A stretch of DNA of 64,000 bases from Rhodobium gokarnense. GTDB taxonomy: Bacteria > Pseudomonadota > Alphaproteobacteria > Rhizobiales > Rhodobiaceae. Location of the stretch: assembly GCF_025961475.1 (NCBI RefSeq), contig NZ_JAOQNS010000004.1, positions 62,001 to 126,000 on the forward strand, in the 5' to 3' direction. Below are positions 35,683-45,465 of the stretch, in pieces. Below the pieces are notes generated by a model. The model did not search any database. It saw only the letters and a list, made by a program, of their open reading frames with translations, and had not been told where the DNA came from. Position 1 is the stretch's first letter. Each line of letters begins with the position of its first letter. Position numbers and translations under genes: made by a program.

Positions 35683-36477
35683 ATGGCCCGACCCGATCCG
35701 ACATCGATCCTCATTACCGGGGCCACCGGCGGCATCGGCATGGCGCTGGCCAGGGCCTATGCCGGGCCGGGGATCGTGCTCGGCCTGACCGGCCGCGACG
35801 GGGCGAAGCTCGAGGCGATTTCGGCCGAATGCCGGGACAAGGGGGCGACGGTCGTCGCCGCAACGGTCGACATTCGCGACCGTCCGGGTCTGCACGCCTG
35901 GCTCGCCGATCTCGATGCGCGGCATCCACTTGACCTTGCGATCGCCAATGCCGGGGTGACCGGCGGGCTCGGGCCGGGGCGCAGCCGGGAGAGCGATGCC
36001 GATGCGGAGCGCCAGGCGGAGATCAACTACAAGGGCGTCGTCAATACGGTTTCCGGCATCGTCGAACCCATGCGGGCGCGCGGGCGCGGGCAGATCGCGC
36101 TCGTCTCCTCGCTCGCCGGGATCATGGCGCTGCCGGACATGCCCTCCTACAGCGCCAGCAAGGCGGCCGTCGTCGCCTATGGGGATTCCTTGCGCGGCTG
36201 GCTGAAGCCGTTCGGCATCCATGTGACGATCATCTGTCCGGGCTTCGTCACCTCGCCGATGTCGGCGCGCCACCAGGGCGCAAAACCCTTTGAAATCTCT
36301 GCGGAAAAAGCGGCGACGATCATTCAGAAGGGGCTCAGGGGCCGGCGCGCGATGGTCGCCTTTCCGCTGCCGCTCGTGGTCGGCATCACCCTCAACAAGA
36401 TGCTGCCGAGGAAGATCGGCGACCTTTTCATGGGCGGATTTTCGGCCGAGATCGAGCCGGACGGAAGAAAGGACTGA
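35683..36477 (+). CDS. rkpH: Short-chain dehydrogenase/reductase, RkpH-like
   Basis: 264-residue NAD(P)-dependent reductase. Cofactor motif TGATGGIG near residue 12, NAG near 90, catalytic Ser in ALVSSLAG near 140 and YSASK near 154. A hydrophobic C-terminal part (MVAFPLPLVVGITLNKMLPRKIGDLFMGGF) suggests membrane attachment and lipid substrates. In Sinorhizobium rkpH lies next to rkpG in the capsule lipid cluster; here it converges on rkpG with ten bases between the stops. Together with RkpG and RkpA it could reduce a keto-lipid intermediate. The specific rkpH label rests on context. Confidence 0.8.
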   Translation: MARPDPTSILITGATGGIGMALARAYAGPGIVLGLTGRDGAKLEAISAECRDKGATVVAATVDIRDRPGLHAWLADLDARHPLDLAIANAGVTGGLGPGRSRESDADAERQAEINYKGVVNTVSGIVEPMRARGRGQIALVSSLAGIMALPDMPSYSASKAAVVAYGDSLRGWLKPFGIHVTIICPGFVTSPMSARHQGAKPFEISAEKAATIIQKGLRGRRAMVAFPLPLVVGITLNKMLPRKIGDLFMGGFSAEIEPDGRKD

Positions 36478-36487
36478 GTTTTTGCGT

Positions 36488-37864
36488 TCAGGCGCCGCCT
36501 AAAATCTTGCCGAACTGGGAGCCCTGTTCGCGGATCTTGCCGAGTTCCTCTGCCGTTGCGGCAACCGTCTGGCGGATCTGCTCGCGGGTGTGCTCCGACG
36601 TGATGAAGAAGCGCAGGCGCGCCGACTTCTCCGCCACGGCCGGGTAGATGATCGGCAGCGCGTTAATGCCGCGCTCGAAGAGACTGTTGGAAAGCATTGC
36701 TGCGCTTACCGAATCTCCCGTGATCACCGGGATCACCGAATAGCCCATGGACGGGCCCGTATCGAGCCCGGCCTCGGCGGCCAGCTCCAGGAACAGGCGG
36801 CCGTTCTCGCGCAGGGCCTCGACCCGGTGCGGCTCGCGCAGCATGATCTCCACGGCCTTGGCCGAGGCGGCGCCGACCGGCGGGGCGATGCCGACGGAAA
36901 AGACGAAGCCGGGGGCGCCGACCTTCAGATATTCCACCAGCGCCGAGGAGCCGGCGATGTAGCCGCCGCAGCCGGAAAGCGTCTTGGAGAGGGTCCCCAT
37001 CCAGATCTCGACCTCGGTGGGATCCGTCCCGAAATATTCCGCAATTCCGCGACCCGTCTCGCCGAGGACGCCGATCGAATGGGCCTCGTCGACCATCAGC
37101 CAGGCATCGTGGCGGCGTTTGATCTCGATGAGGCGCGGCAGGTCGGGGAAATCCCCGTCCATGCTGTAGAGGCCTTCCACCGCGATCAGCACCCGCTCGA
37201 AGCGGGAGCGGTGGTTGGCAAGCATCTCCTCCAGCGCATCGAGATTGTCGTGCGGAAAGAGCATGCGGGCGGCGCCGGAGAGCTTGATGCCTTCGGTGAT
37301 GGAGTTGTGGATCAGCGCGTCGCAGATGACGAGGTCGTTCGGCCCCATCAGATGGCCGATGGAGGTGACGTTGGTGGCGTGGCCGGAGACCATGACGACG
37401 GCGTCCTCGACGCCGTGCATGTCGGCGAGGGCCTTTTCCAGATCCCGGTGGAACGGCCGTTCGCCGGCAACGACCCGGCTCGCCGAAACGGTGGTGCCGT
37501 AGCGCCGGATCGCCTCGGTGGCGGCCTCGGCGACCTCCGGATGGCCGTTGAGGCCGAGATAGTTGTAGGACGCGAAGTTGATGTAGGTCTGATTGCCGAT
37601 CAGCGTGGTGTCGCGGGCGAGCGCCTCGTGCGGCCGGAAGAACGGGTTATCGATGCCGATCAGTTCGGCCGCGGCGCGCTGCATGCGGTACTGCTTGACG
37701 TCGTCCAGTTCGGAGAAGTCGAAGGCCTTCTTGCCGGCCTTGGCGCTCTGGCGGGCAGGGGCCGGACGGCGCTCCTTCCTGGTCTTCTTGGCCGAGCGGA
37801 TGTCGGCCAGGAGCTGGTCCTTGGCGCCGCCGGTGAGGCCGCCGATACCGCGTTGCTTGGTCAT
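36488..37864 (-). CDS. rkpG: Alpha-oxoamine synthase family PLP enzyme, RkpG-like
   Basis: 458-residue enzyme of the family containing 8-amino-7-oxononanoate synthase, 2-amino-3-ketobutyrate CoA ligase and serine palmitoyltransferase, which join an amino acid to an acyl thioester with loss of CO2. Residues 1-55 are a basic extension absent from housekeeping members. Then INFASYNYLGLNGHPEV near 93, GTTVSASRVVAGE near 125, DEAHSIGVLGETGRGI near 258 (cofactor Asp and His) and the Schiff-base lysine in TLSKTLSGCGG near 293. Its ATG overlaps the stop of the giant synthase gene, so both are made together; it may release the synthase product. Confidence 0.87.
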   Translation of the reverse strand: MTKQRGIGGLTGGAKDQLLADIRSAKKTRKERRPAPARQSAKAGKKAFDFSELDDVKQYRMQRAAAELIGIDNPFFRPHEALARDTTLIGNQTYINFASYNYLGLNGHPEVAEAATEAIRRYGTTVSASRVVAGERPFHRDLEKALADMHGVEDAVVMVSGHATNVTSIGHLMGPNDLVICDALIHNSITEGIKLSGAARMLFPHDNLDALEEMLANHRSRFERVLIAVEGLYSMDGDFPDLPRLIEIKRRHDAWLMVDEAHSIGVLGETGRGIAEYFGTDPTEVEIWMGTLSKTLSGCGGYIAGSSALVEYLKVGAPGFVFSVGIAPPVGAASAKAVEIMLREPHRVEALRENGRLFLELAAEAGLDTGPSMGYSVIPVITGDSVSAAMLSNSLFERGINALPIIYPAVAEKSARLRFFITSEHTREQIRQTVAATAEELGKIREQGSQFGKILGGA

Positions 37865-40800
37865 TTCAGGAAGTTCCTGAGCGTCTGGCTCTTTTCCTCG
37901 ATGGCCGCGGCGATCGCGGTCATGTCTTCGCTGCCGGCGGTCTCGTGGTCCATGTGCCGCTGCGAGAGGGTTTCCATATCGGCCGAAATGCCGCTTTCTT
38001 CTTCGCCCAGCACCCGGGCGGTGACCTTGCCGGCGATGTCGGAGAGGGTGGCGCCGTTGGCGATCGACATCAGGGGGATGTCGATGCCGAGGCGCTGCTC
38101 CGCCGCCATCCTGAGTTCCAGCGCCATCAGCGAATCCATGCCGATCTCGGAGAGCGGCCGGTGGCGGTCGATCTCCTCGGCCGGCAGGCGCAGGATGCGG
38201 GCGATCTCGCCGGACAGCAGCTTGGCGACCGTCTCGATGGCCTGGGGCCGGTCGAGGCCGGAGATCAGTTCCGCAACGTCGATCTCCGCGCCGCCTTCCG
38301 AACTCTCCGCCTCAAGGTCGGAGGCAAGGTCGGCAAAGAGCGGCGTGGCGAGCAGCGCCAGCTCCTTCTGGGCCGAGGCCCAGTCGATGCGGGCGTAGGA
38401 GATGGCAGCGTCCGGCGAATGGACGAGCAGGCGGCCGAGGCCGTCCAGCGCCTCGCGGGCACCGAGCGCATGGCGGCCGAGCTTGCGGCTCAGCATGTCG
38501 TTGACGTCGGTGTTGCGGGCGAGGTAGCCGGCATCGGAAATCGCGCCCCAGGCGACGGCCAGCCCGGCCTTGCCGTCGGCGCGGCGCTTGCGGGCGAGCG
38601 CTTCCAGATAGGCGTTGGCGGCGACGTAGTTGGCCTGTCCCGGATTGCCGACGATGGTGGTCGCCGAGGAGAACAGGACGAAGAGGTCGAGATCGATGTC
38701 GGCGGTGAGCCGGTCGAGATTGGCCGCGCCCGCGATCTTCGGGGCGAGCACCTTTTCGATGCGGCCCTCGTCGAGATTGGCGATGAGGGCGTCGTCGAGC
38801 ACCATGGCCGTGTGCAGGATGCCGGCGAGCGGCGGCATGTCGGCCTTCAGCTCGGCGAGCATCTTTTCGGTCGCAGCGGCATCCGCGACGTCGCAGGCGA
38901 TCGGCTTGACGGTGACGCTGGCGGCCTCCAGCTCGGCGACGGCGGCTTTGGCCTCGTCCGTCGCGGCGCCGCGGCGGCTGGTGATGGCGAGATTGCGGGC
39001 GCCGAGGCCGACAAGCCATTTAGCGGTCTCAAGGCCGAAACCGCCGAAGCCACCGACGATCAGGTAGGTGGCGTTTTCCTTCAGGGCGAGCGGTGCGGCG
39101 GGCGGGCGGGCCTCCACCGCGCGCGGCGCGGTGAGGATGATCTTGCCGATATGGCCGGACTGCTGCATCAGCCGGAAGGCGCGGGTCGCATCGTTGCCGG
39201 AGAACTTGCGATAGGGCAGCGGCGTCAGCACGCCTTCCTCGAACAGCTCGACCAGTTCGGCGAAGATGCGGTCGGCGATCTTCGGCTGGCGGGTCAAGAG
39301 CTGGTCGGCGTCGATGCCGAAATAGGAGAGGTTCTGGCGGAACGGGCGAAGGCCGATGCGGGTGTTGGCGTAGTAGTCGCGCTTGCCGAGCTCCAGGAAC
39401 CGGCCGAACGGTTTCAGCACGTCGATGGAGCGCATCATCGCCTCGCCGAACAGCGAGTTCAGCACCACGTCGATGCCCTCACCATTGGTGATCTCGGCGA
39501 TCTCGTCGGCAAAGGTGAGGGAGCGGGAATCGAGCACGTGCTCGGCGCCGAGCATCCTCAGGAACGCGCGCTTCTCCTCCGAGCCCGCCGTGGCGATGAC
39601 CGTGGCGCCGCGCCAGCGGGCGATCTGCAGGGCGGCAAGGCCGACACCGCCGGCACCGCCATGGATGAGGACGGTCTCGCCCTCTTCCAGATGGGCAAGA
39701 TAGACCAGGGCGTAATAGGCGGTGAGGAAGGTGACCGGGATGGTCGCGGCTTCTTCCAGCGTAACCGTGGACGGCATGGGCGCGCAGGCGCGCTCGGAAA
39801 CCGTAACGTGGGTGGCGAAGCAGGCAGGCGCAAAGGTCAGCACCTTGTCGCCGGGCTTGAAGCGGGCAACGTTCGGCCCGACGCGGGTGACCGTGCCGGC
39901 GCCTTCCATGCCCAGCGTCGGGCCGGCAAAGCCGTCCTCCAGCGCCTCTTCGGGAAGCAACCCGAGGGCCCACATGACGTCGCGGAAATTGAGGCCGCTG
40001 GCGGCCATCTCGATCTCGATCTCGCCGTCGGCCGGTTCGGCCCGGGCGATGCGGTGCCAGGCAAGGCCGTCGAGGGAGCCCTGGCGAACCATGTCGAGGC
40101 GGTAGCCGGCGTCGTCTTCCGGTCCGTCGAACTCGCCAGGAGAGGGCAGCACGCCGCCATGGACGACACGGATGCCGCTGCGGCGGCTGGCGTCGAGCAC
40201 GACCTCGCGTTCGGTGCCCGGCTCGGCGATCTCGGCGGCGAGCCGGCTGGCGGCCTCGCCCGGCTCGAGCGCCGGGGCGACGTCGACCATGCGCAATTCG
40301 ATGCCGGGGAACTCGTTGGCGGCAACGCGGCCGAAGCCCCAGAGCGCCGTCTGCACCGGCCGGTGGACGGCGTCGTTGACGAGGTTCTGGGCGGCGCCCG
40401 GCGCCACCAGCCAGAGGCGCAGCTCGGCATTGCCGAGGGACTGCAGGAGGGCGGTAAGTTCGCTCGTCCTGGCGGTGACGGCGGCGAGCGGCGCCGCTTC
40501 GTCGGCACCGACAGCGGACAGGTAGACGATCTCCGTGCCGGGCTCGGCCATGACGAGGGCCTTGAAGGCGGCGCGGTCGTCGTCGCTTGCCAGCGACAGC
40601 GTCCAGGTGCCGTCGCCCTTGTCCTTGGTGCGCTCGCCGGGGATTGCCGTGACGAGCGTGCGGCCGTCGGCAAAGCTTGCGGCCAGCGCATCGGCCAGCG
40701 TCCGCGGAGCACCGCCGGCCTCCGTGACCATGACGATGCGGGCGGGCGCGACGGCGGCTTCCTCGGCCGGGGCCGCACCGTTGACGCGCCGCTTGGCGCG

Positions 40801-43800
40801 CGCCGACAGCATCAGCATATCGGTGTCCGGATCGTCGATCTGGACGATGCCGCAATCGGCGAAGCCAGCCTCTGAAAGCTGGGCGGCCCAGTCCTCCGGC
40901 CCGCGCAGCATGGAGACCGGCAGGTCGTGATCCGCGGTTTCCGACCACCAGTCGGCGCCGATGCCGAACAGGAGGTCGAAGGTCAGGCTCGGCGCGATCT
41001 CGGTGGCGATCAGCGCGCCGCCGGAGGCCATCAGGTTCTTGATGTCGCGCAGCCTTGCCTCGTCTGCCTGGGCAAGGCCATTGGCGGAGACGACGAGGTC
41101 GAAGCCGCCATGGGCGGCGGTTTCCGCGGCAACGTCCTGGAAGGCCGTATAGCTGCGGCCCGGCATGGCGGTCGCCCGCGCCTTGGCGCGTTCCAGCTCG
41201 TGGTCGTCGAGGTCGCTGACGGTGAGGCTGGTGAAGGCCGGATCGAGGAAGCGCGACAGTTCGTAGGTGAGCTGGCCGTTGCCGGCGCCGAGCTGCAGGA
41301 TGCGCAGCGGCGCCTCGCGCGGCCAGTCGGCGGCGATCGCCTCCACGGTGCGGGCGACGGAGCAGATGCCGGGGATGAAGGACGGCGAACCGGTGACCAG
41401 ATGGTCGACGACGGCCGGCGTGAAGAACGCGGTCGCGGTGTCGACAAAGCCGTCCCTGAGGATGCCGGGAAGGGCGTCGTGCAGGTGGGTGAGGAGGGCG
41501 ACCTCGGCGATGCGGTCGGGATGTTCCGCGACCAGCGTCGACAGGATGTCGCGCGGGTCAGGCAGGCCGCTTTCGGCCTCGATGCGCCAGGTGCCGTCGG
41601 TCTCTTCGGCAAGGTCCGCGGCCTCGAGCGCCAGCAGCAGCCGGTTGGCGAGGGTCTTCGTCTCCGACGCGAGCAGGCCCTTGGTGATCGCGGTGTCGGT
41701 CCTGAAGGCGGCAAGGTCGCCATCGGCGATCGCGGCGATGCCGGCATAGGCGATGGCCCGGGCAGTCGCCTCGATGAGAAGCCAGGCTTCCGAGGTGTCG
41801 CGCTCTTCCGGATCGGCGTCGGCGGCCAGCACCAGCTCGTGCTTGCGGGCATAGGCAAGGACGTCGCCGGCAGCGAGGTCGGCAAGGGCGGAGGCCTCGC
41901 CGCGGCGGCCGAGCCGGCGGCCGACCGTGCGGTAGACCAGTTCGTCGGGCAGTTCACGGCGGGCGAGCGGCACGGCGCGGAAGCGGGTGCCTTCCAGCAC
42001 GGCGACGATCTCGCCGTCGGCGTCGATCAGCTCGAAGGTCGCCTCGATGGAGCGGGGCGAGGCCCTGGTGACGCGGATGATGCCGTGGTCGGCCTGGACG
42101 CCGGCCTTGAAGAGCCTGAGGCGGCCGATGCGGACCGGCAGGAAGCTGGTGTTGGCCGGCGCCTCGCCGACGCGGGCGATCAGGGCGAAGAGGCCGTGGA
42201 AATGGCTGTCGAGCAGCGTCGGGTCGAGGGCGAAGCCGGCAGTCTCGGTGAGCGCGCCGGGGGCCTTGAAGTCGACACGGGCGATGCGGTCGCCGGCGGT
42301 GGCGACGCCGGCCGCGCGGCGGAAGGCGGGGCCGTAGAAGAGGCCGAACTCCTCGGTCAGGCGATAGAGCGGCTCGGCCTCAAGGCCGCCGTCCACCTCC
42401 GGCACCGGCTCCTGCCGGTACGGGATATCGGGAAGCTTTGCCAGCGTGCCGCGGACATGCATCGACCATTCGTCGTCGGAGAGCCGGGCGCGGCTGTAGA
42501 TCTCGAAGACGAGGTCGTCGGGCGACAGGCGCAGCAGGGTTTCGCGGGTGTCGTGGCCGTCGGCGGTGAGCGGGCGCATGATGTCCATGTCGCGCAGCTC
42601 CAGCCGGTCGGAGCCAAACCATTCGCGGCCGGCCGCAAGGGCCATCTCGACGAAGCCGGCGGCGGGGACGACGACGGAGTCCTCGATCTTGTGGTCTTCC
42701 AGGAGCGGGACCAGTTCCGCATCGATATGGTTGAACCATTCGCCGGCCTCGGCCCGCATGCGGTAGCCGAGCAGCATGTGGTTGCGGCCGTCGAGATAGG
42801 AGACGGCCTCCGACGTGCGGTCCGGGCGGAAGCTCTGGTTCTGCCAGGGATAGGTCGGCAGCACGACGTTCGCGCGCACCGGCTTGCCGAACAGGACGTC
42901 CTTGTCGACGGTGCCGCCGGCGGCAAAGGTGCTGGCGACGATCTGGCCGATCGGGTCGACCTTGGTGCTGTCGTCCTTGTCGAGGGAGGAGACGCAGGCG
43001 ACCGAGATGTCGCGCGCGCGATAGGTGTCGTTGGCGTAGGTGTTGAGCACCGGCCGCGGGCCGATCTCCACCAGCACCCGGTGGCCCATGTCGGCGAGGG
43101 TCTCAAGGGCGGCCTGGAAATAGACCGGCCGGCGGACATTTTCCCACCAGTAGTCGGCATCCAGCGAGCTGCCGGCGACCTTTTCGCCGTAGACGGCGGA
43201 AATGAAGGTGACGTCGCCGTCGACCGGGGTGATATCCCTCAGCGACTGGTTCAGGGGCGCCTCGATCGGATCGACGAGGGCGCAATGGAACGGGTAGTCG
43301 AGCTTCAGCCGGCGTACGGCCCAGCGCTTCTTGCGGGCGTATTTGCCGAAGGCGTCGAGCAGGTCGCTCGGCCCGGAAATGGTGACGGAGCGCGGGCTGT
43401 TGACGGCGGCGATCTCGATGCCCTTGAACTCGGGCGGGGAAATCGCCTCGCGCGCCTGATCCTCCGGCAACAAGAGGGCGGCCATGCCGCCGAGGTGACG
43501 GATCACCTCCTGCTGGGTCGAGCGGGCGTGGATGACGCGCACGGCCTGGTCGAGGTCGAGGGCGCCGGCGGCCCAGGCCGCGGCAACCTCGCCGACGCTG
43601 TGGCCGGTGACGGCGGCCGGCTTCAGGCCGCGCTTGGCGAGCGCCTCGGTCAGCGCAACCTGGATGGCAAAGAGCAGCGGCTGGGCGATCTCCGTGCGCT
43701 CGATTTCCGATTCCAGCTCGGCCGAGAACAGGGTCGTCAGCAGCGACCAGCCGGCGACGGAGATGAAGCGCTTGTCGACCCGCTCCAGCGAAATGCGGAA

Positions 43801-45465
43801 GTCGGCATCGTTCTGGTAGGCGTCGCGGGCCATGCCGGCCCATTGCGAGCCGTTGCCGGAATAGAGGAATGCCACCTCGGTCGCCTTGGCGACGGCACGG
43901 GCCTCCACATAGGAGGTCGACTTCTCGCGGGCGATGAAGGCGTCGATGCCGGCGAGCTTTTCCTTGCGGTCACGGCCCATGATGACGAGCCGGCGGTCGA
44001 GCGCCTCGCGGCTATGGGCGGCGGCGTTGACGATCGCCGCCGTGCGGGCGTTGTCGGCGCGCTCGATTTCCTCGCGATAAGCCGAGGCCAGCGCCGTCAG
44101 CGCCTCGGCCGACTGGGCCGACAGCACCAGCGGCGTATGCTCGTCGGGCTCATGGTCGGGGGCGGCAAGGTCGGAGGCGTCCGGGTCGCGCAGGATGACG
44201 TGGGCGTTGGTGCCGCCGAAGCCGAAGGAGTTGACGCCGGCATAGCGCGGCTCGCCGTTGCGGGCGATCCTGGTCGGCTTGGTGACGACCTTGAGGTTGA
44301 GGCCCTCGAAGTCGATGTCCGGGTTCGGCGTGTCGAAATGCAGGGACGGCGGCAGCACGTCGTGCTCCAGCGCCATCACGGCCTTCAGGAGGCCGGCAAG
44401 GCCCGACGCGGGCTCCAGGTGGCCGATATTGGTCTTGACCGAGCCGATCTTCAGGACATCGGAACGCTTGGTGCCGAGCACCCTGCCGAGCGCGGAGGTC
44501 TCGGCCGGATCGCCGACGCGGGTGCCGGTGCCGTGGGCCTCGATGAAGGCGAGCGCATTGGGGTCGACGCCGAACTCGCGGTAGACGTCGTCGAGCAGGA
44601 CCGCCTGGGATTCCGGCGAGGGCAGGGACATGCCGACGGTGCGGCCGTCCGAATTGATGCCGGAGCCGACGAGCAGGCTGCGGATGCCGTTGCCTTCTGC
44701 GCGGGCGACGTCGGCGCGGCGGATGACAATGGAAACCGCACCCTCGGAGCGGACATAGCCCTGGCCGTCGGCGTCGAACGCCCGGCACAGGCCATCCGGC
44801 GACAGCATGGAGGCGCGCGCGAAGCCGATGAAGGCGAGCGGGGCCAGCAGCAGGTTGACGCCGCAGACGACGGCCGTGTCGATATGGCCGGTGCGGATCG
44901 CCTCCAGCGCCTCATGCAGGGCGACGAGGGAGGACGAGCAGGCGGTATCGACCGTGAAGCTCGGGCCGCGCAGGTCGTAGATATAGGAGATGCGGTTGGA
45001 GATGATCGACAGCGTGTTGCCGGTCATCAACTGCACGTCGCCGGCGGCCGGATCGAAGATGAAGCGATAGGAATAGTCGAGTGAGGAGGCGCCGACATAG
45101 ACGCCGACCTTTTCGCCGGCGATCTTGCTGGCCGGAATACCGGCATTCTCAAGCGATTCCCAGACCACCTGCAGAAGCAGGCGCTGCTGCGGGTCGATCT
45201 GCACGGCCTCGCGCGGCGAAATGCCGAAGAACCCCGGATCGAATCCCCACACGTCGTCGAGCTGGCCGGCGGCCCAGGTGTAGCTCTTGCCGGGAACCGC
45301 ACGGTTCGGGTGGCCGAAACGGGAGGTCGGCCAGCGGTCGCCGGAAACTTCGCCGATGACGCACTTCCCGTCTACGAGAACCTTCCAGAAGTCCTCCGGG
45401 GAATCGGCCGACGGAAGTCGGCATGCATAGCCGACGATCGCAATGTCGCGGGTTTCACCGTACAT
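37861..45465 (-). CDS. rkpA: RkpA-like single-module reducing polyketide/fatty acid synthase (KS-AT-DH-MT-ER-KR-ACP)
   Basis: 2534-residue type I synthase. KS 1-430 has C176 in DTACSSS, H311 in EAHGTGT and H349 in KTNIGHL. AT 530-830 has S623 in GHSVGE, and PFHCALV points to malonyl-CoA. DH 890-1170 has H925 with a D in place of the usual G in HxxxGxxxxP, and D1086 in LLDSHFH. A methyltransferase-like domain lies around 1340-1560 (LQLGAGNGQLT near 1391). ER has HGGAGGVGLAALQ near 1935. KR has GGFGGFGLETAKWL near 2140, an LDD motif and catalytic YVAANAY near 2283. ACP has GMDSLMALEL near 2443. There is no thioesterase. It is homologous in layout to rhizobial RkpA for the K-antigen lipid. Confidence 0.93.
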   Translation of the reverse strand: MYGETRDIAIVGYACRLPSADSPEDFWKVLVDGKCVIGEVSGDRWPTSRFGHPNRAVPGKSYTWAAGQLDDVWGFDPGFFGISPREAVQIDPQQRLLLQVVWESLENAGIPASKIAGEKVGVYVGASSLDYSYRFIFDPAAGDVQLMTGNTLSIISNRISYIYDLRGPSFTVDTACSSSLVALHEALEAIRTGHIDTAVVCGVNLLLAPLAFIGFARASMLSPDGLCRAFDADGQGYVRSEGAVSIVIRRADVARAEGNGIRSLLVGSGINSDGRTVGMSLPSPESQAVLLDDVYREFGVDPNALAFIEAHGTGTRVGDPAETSALGRVLGTKRSDVLKIGSVKTNIGHLEPASGLAGLLKAVMALEHDVLPPSLHFDTPNPDIDFEGLNLKVVTKPTRIARNGEPRYAGVNSFGFGGTNAHVILRDPDASDLAAPDHEPDEHTPLVLSAQSAEALTALASAYREEIERADNARTAAIVNAAAHSREALDRRLVIMGRDRKEKLAGIDAFIAREKSTSYVEARAVAKATEVAFLYSGNGSQWAGMARDAYQNDADFRISLERVDKRFISVAGWSLLTTLFSAELESEIERTEIAQPLLFAIQVALTEALAKRGLKPAAVTGHSVGEVAAAWAAGALDLDQAVRVIHARSTQQEVIRHLGGMAALLLPEDQAREAISPPEFKGIEIAAVNSPRSVTISGPSDLLDAFGKYARKKRWAVRRLKLDYPFHCALVDPIEAPLNQSLRDITPVDGDVTFISAVYGEKVAGSSLDADYWWENVRRPVYFQAALETLADMGHRVLVEIGPRPVLNTYANDTYRARDISVACVSSLDKDDSTKVDPIGQIVASTFAAGGTVDKDVLFGKPVRANVVLPTYPWQNQSFRPDRTSEAVSYLDGRNHMLLGYRMRAEAGEWFNHIDAELVPLLEDHKIEDSVVVPAAGFVEMALAAGREWFGSDRLELRDMDIMRPLTADGHDTRETLLRLSPDDLVFEIYSRARLSDDEWSMHVRGTLAKLPDIPYRQEPVPEVDGGLEAEPLYRLTEEFGLFYGPAFRRAAGVATAGDRIARVDFKAPGALTETAGFALDPTLLDSHFHGLFALIARVGEAPANTSFLPVRIGRLRLFKAGVQADHGIIRVTRASPRSIEATFELIDADGEIVAVLEGTRFRAVPLARRELPDELVYRTVGRRLGRRGEASALADLAAGDVLAYARKHELVLAADADPEERDTSEAWLLIEATARAIAYAGIAAIADGDLAAFRTDTAITKGLLASETKTLANRLLLALEAADLAEETDGTWRIEAESGLPDPRDILSTLVAEHPDRIAEVALLTHLHDALPGILRDGFVDTATAFFTPAVVDHLVTGSPSFIPGICSVARTVEAIAADWPREAPLRILQLGAGNGQLTYELSRFLDPAFTSLTVSDLDDHELERAKARATAMPGRSYTAFQDVAAETAAHGGFDLVVSANGLAQADEARLRDIKNLMASGGALIATEIAPSLTFDLLFGIGADWWSETADHDLPVSMLRGPEDWAAQLSEAGFADCGIVQIDDPDTDMLMLSARAKRRVNGAAPAEEAAVAPARIVMVTEAGGAPRTLADALAASFADGRTLVTAIPGERTKDKGDGTWTLSLASDDDRAAFKALVMAEPGTEIVYLSAVGADEAAPLAAVTARTSELTALLQSLGNAELRLWLVAPGAAQNLVNDAVHRPVQTALWGFGRVAANEFPGIELRMVDVAPALEPGEAASRLAAEIAEPGTEREVVLDASRRSGIRVVHGGVLPSPGEFDGPEDDAGYRLDMVRQGSLDGLAWHRIARAEPADGEIEIEMAASGLNFRDVMWALGLLPEEALEDGFAGPTLGMEGAGTVTRVGPNVARFKPGDKVLTFAPACFATHVTVSERACAPMPSTVTLEEAATIPVTFLTAYYALVYLAHLEEGETVLIHGGAGGVGLAALQIARWRGATVIATAGSEEKRAFLRMLGAEHVLDSRSLTFADEIAEITNGEGIDVVLNSLFGEAMMRSIDVLKPFGRFLELGKRDYYANTRIGLRPFRQNLSYFGIDADQLLTRQPKIADRIFAELVELFEEGVLTPLPYRKFSGNDATRAFRLMQQSGHIGKIILTAPRAVEARPPAAPLALKENATYLIVGGFGGFGLETAKWLVGLGARNLAITSRRGAATDEAKAAVAELEAASVTVKPIACDVADAAATEKMLAELKADMPPLAGILHTAMVLDDALIANLDEGRIEKVLAPKIAGAANLDRLTADIDLDLFVLFSSATTIVGNPGQANYVAANAYLEALARKRRADGKAGLAVAWGAISDAGYLARNTDVNDMLSRKLGRHALGAREALDGLGRLLVHSPDAAISYARIDWASAQKELALLATPLFADLASDLEAESSEGGAEIDVAELISGLDRPQAIETVAKLLSGEIARILRLPAEEIDRHRPLSEIGMDSLMALELRMAAEQRLGIDIPLMSIANGATLSDIAGKVTARVLGEEESGISADMETLSQRHMDHETAGSEDMTAIAAAIEEKSQTLRNFLK

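Noticed and set aside
40927-45084. Very long open frame (1385 codons) antisense to the capsule lipid synthase
   Set aside because: Its translation is a low-complexity Gly/Ala/Arg/Asp mixture with no family motifs, while the opposite strand encodes all synthase domains. It is a by-product of high GC content.
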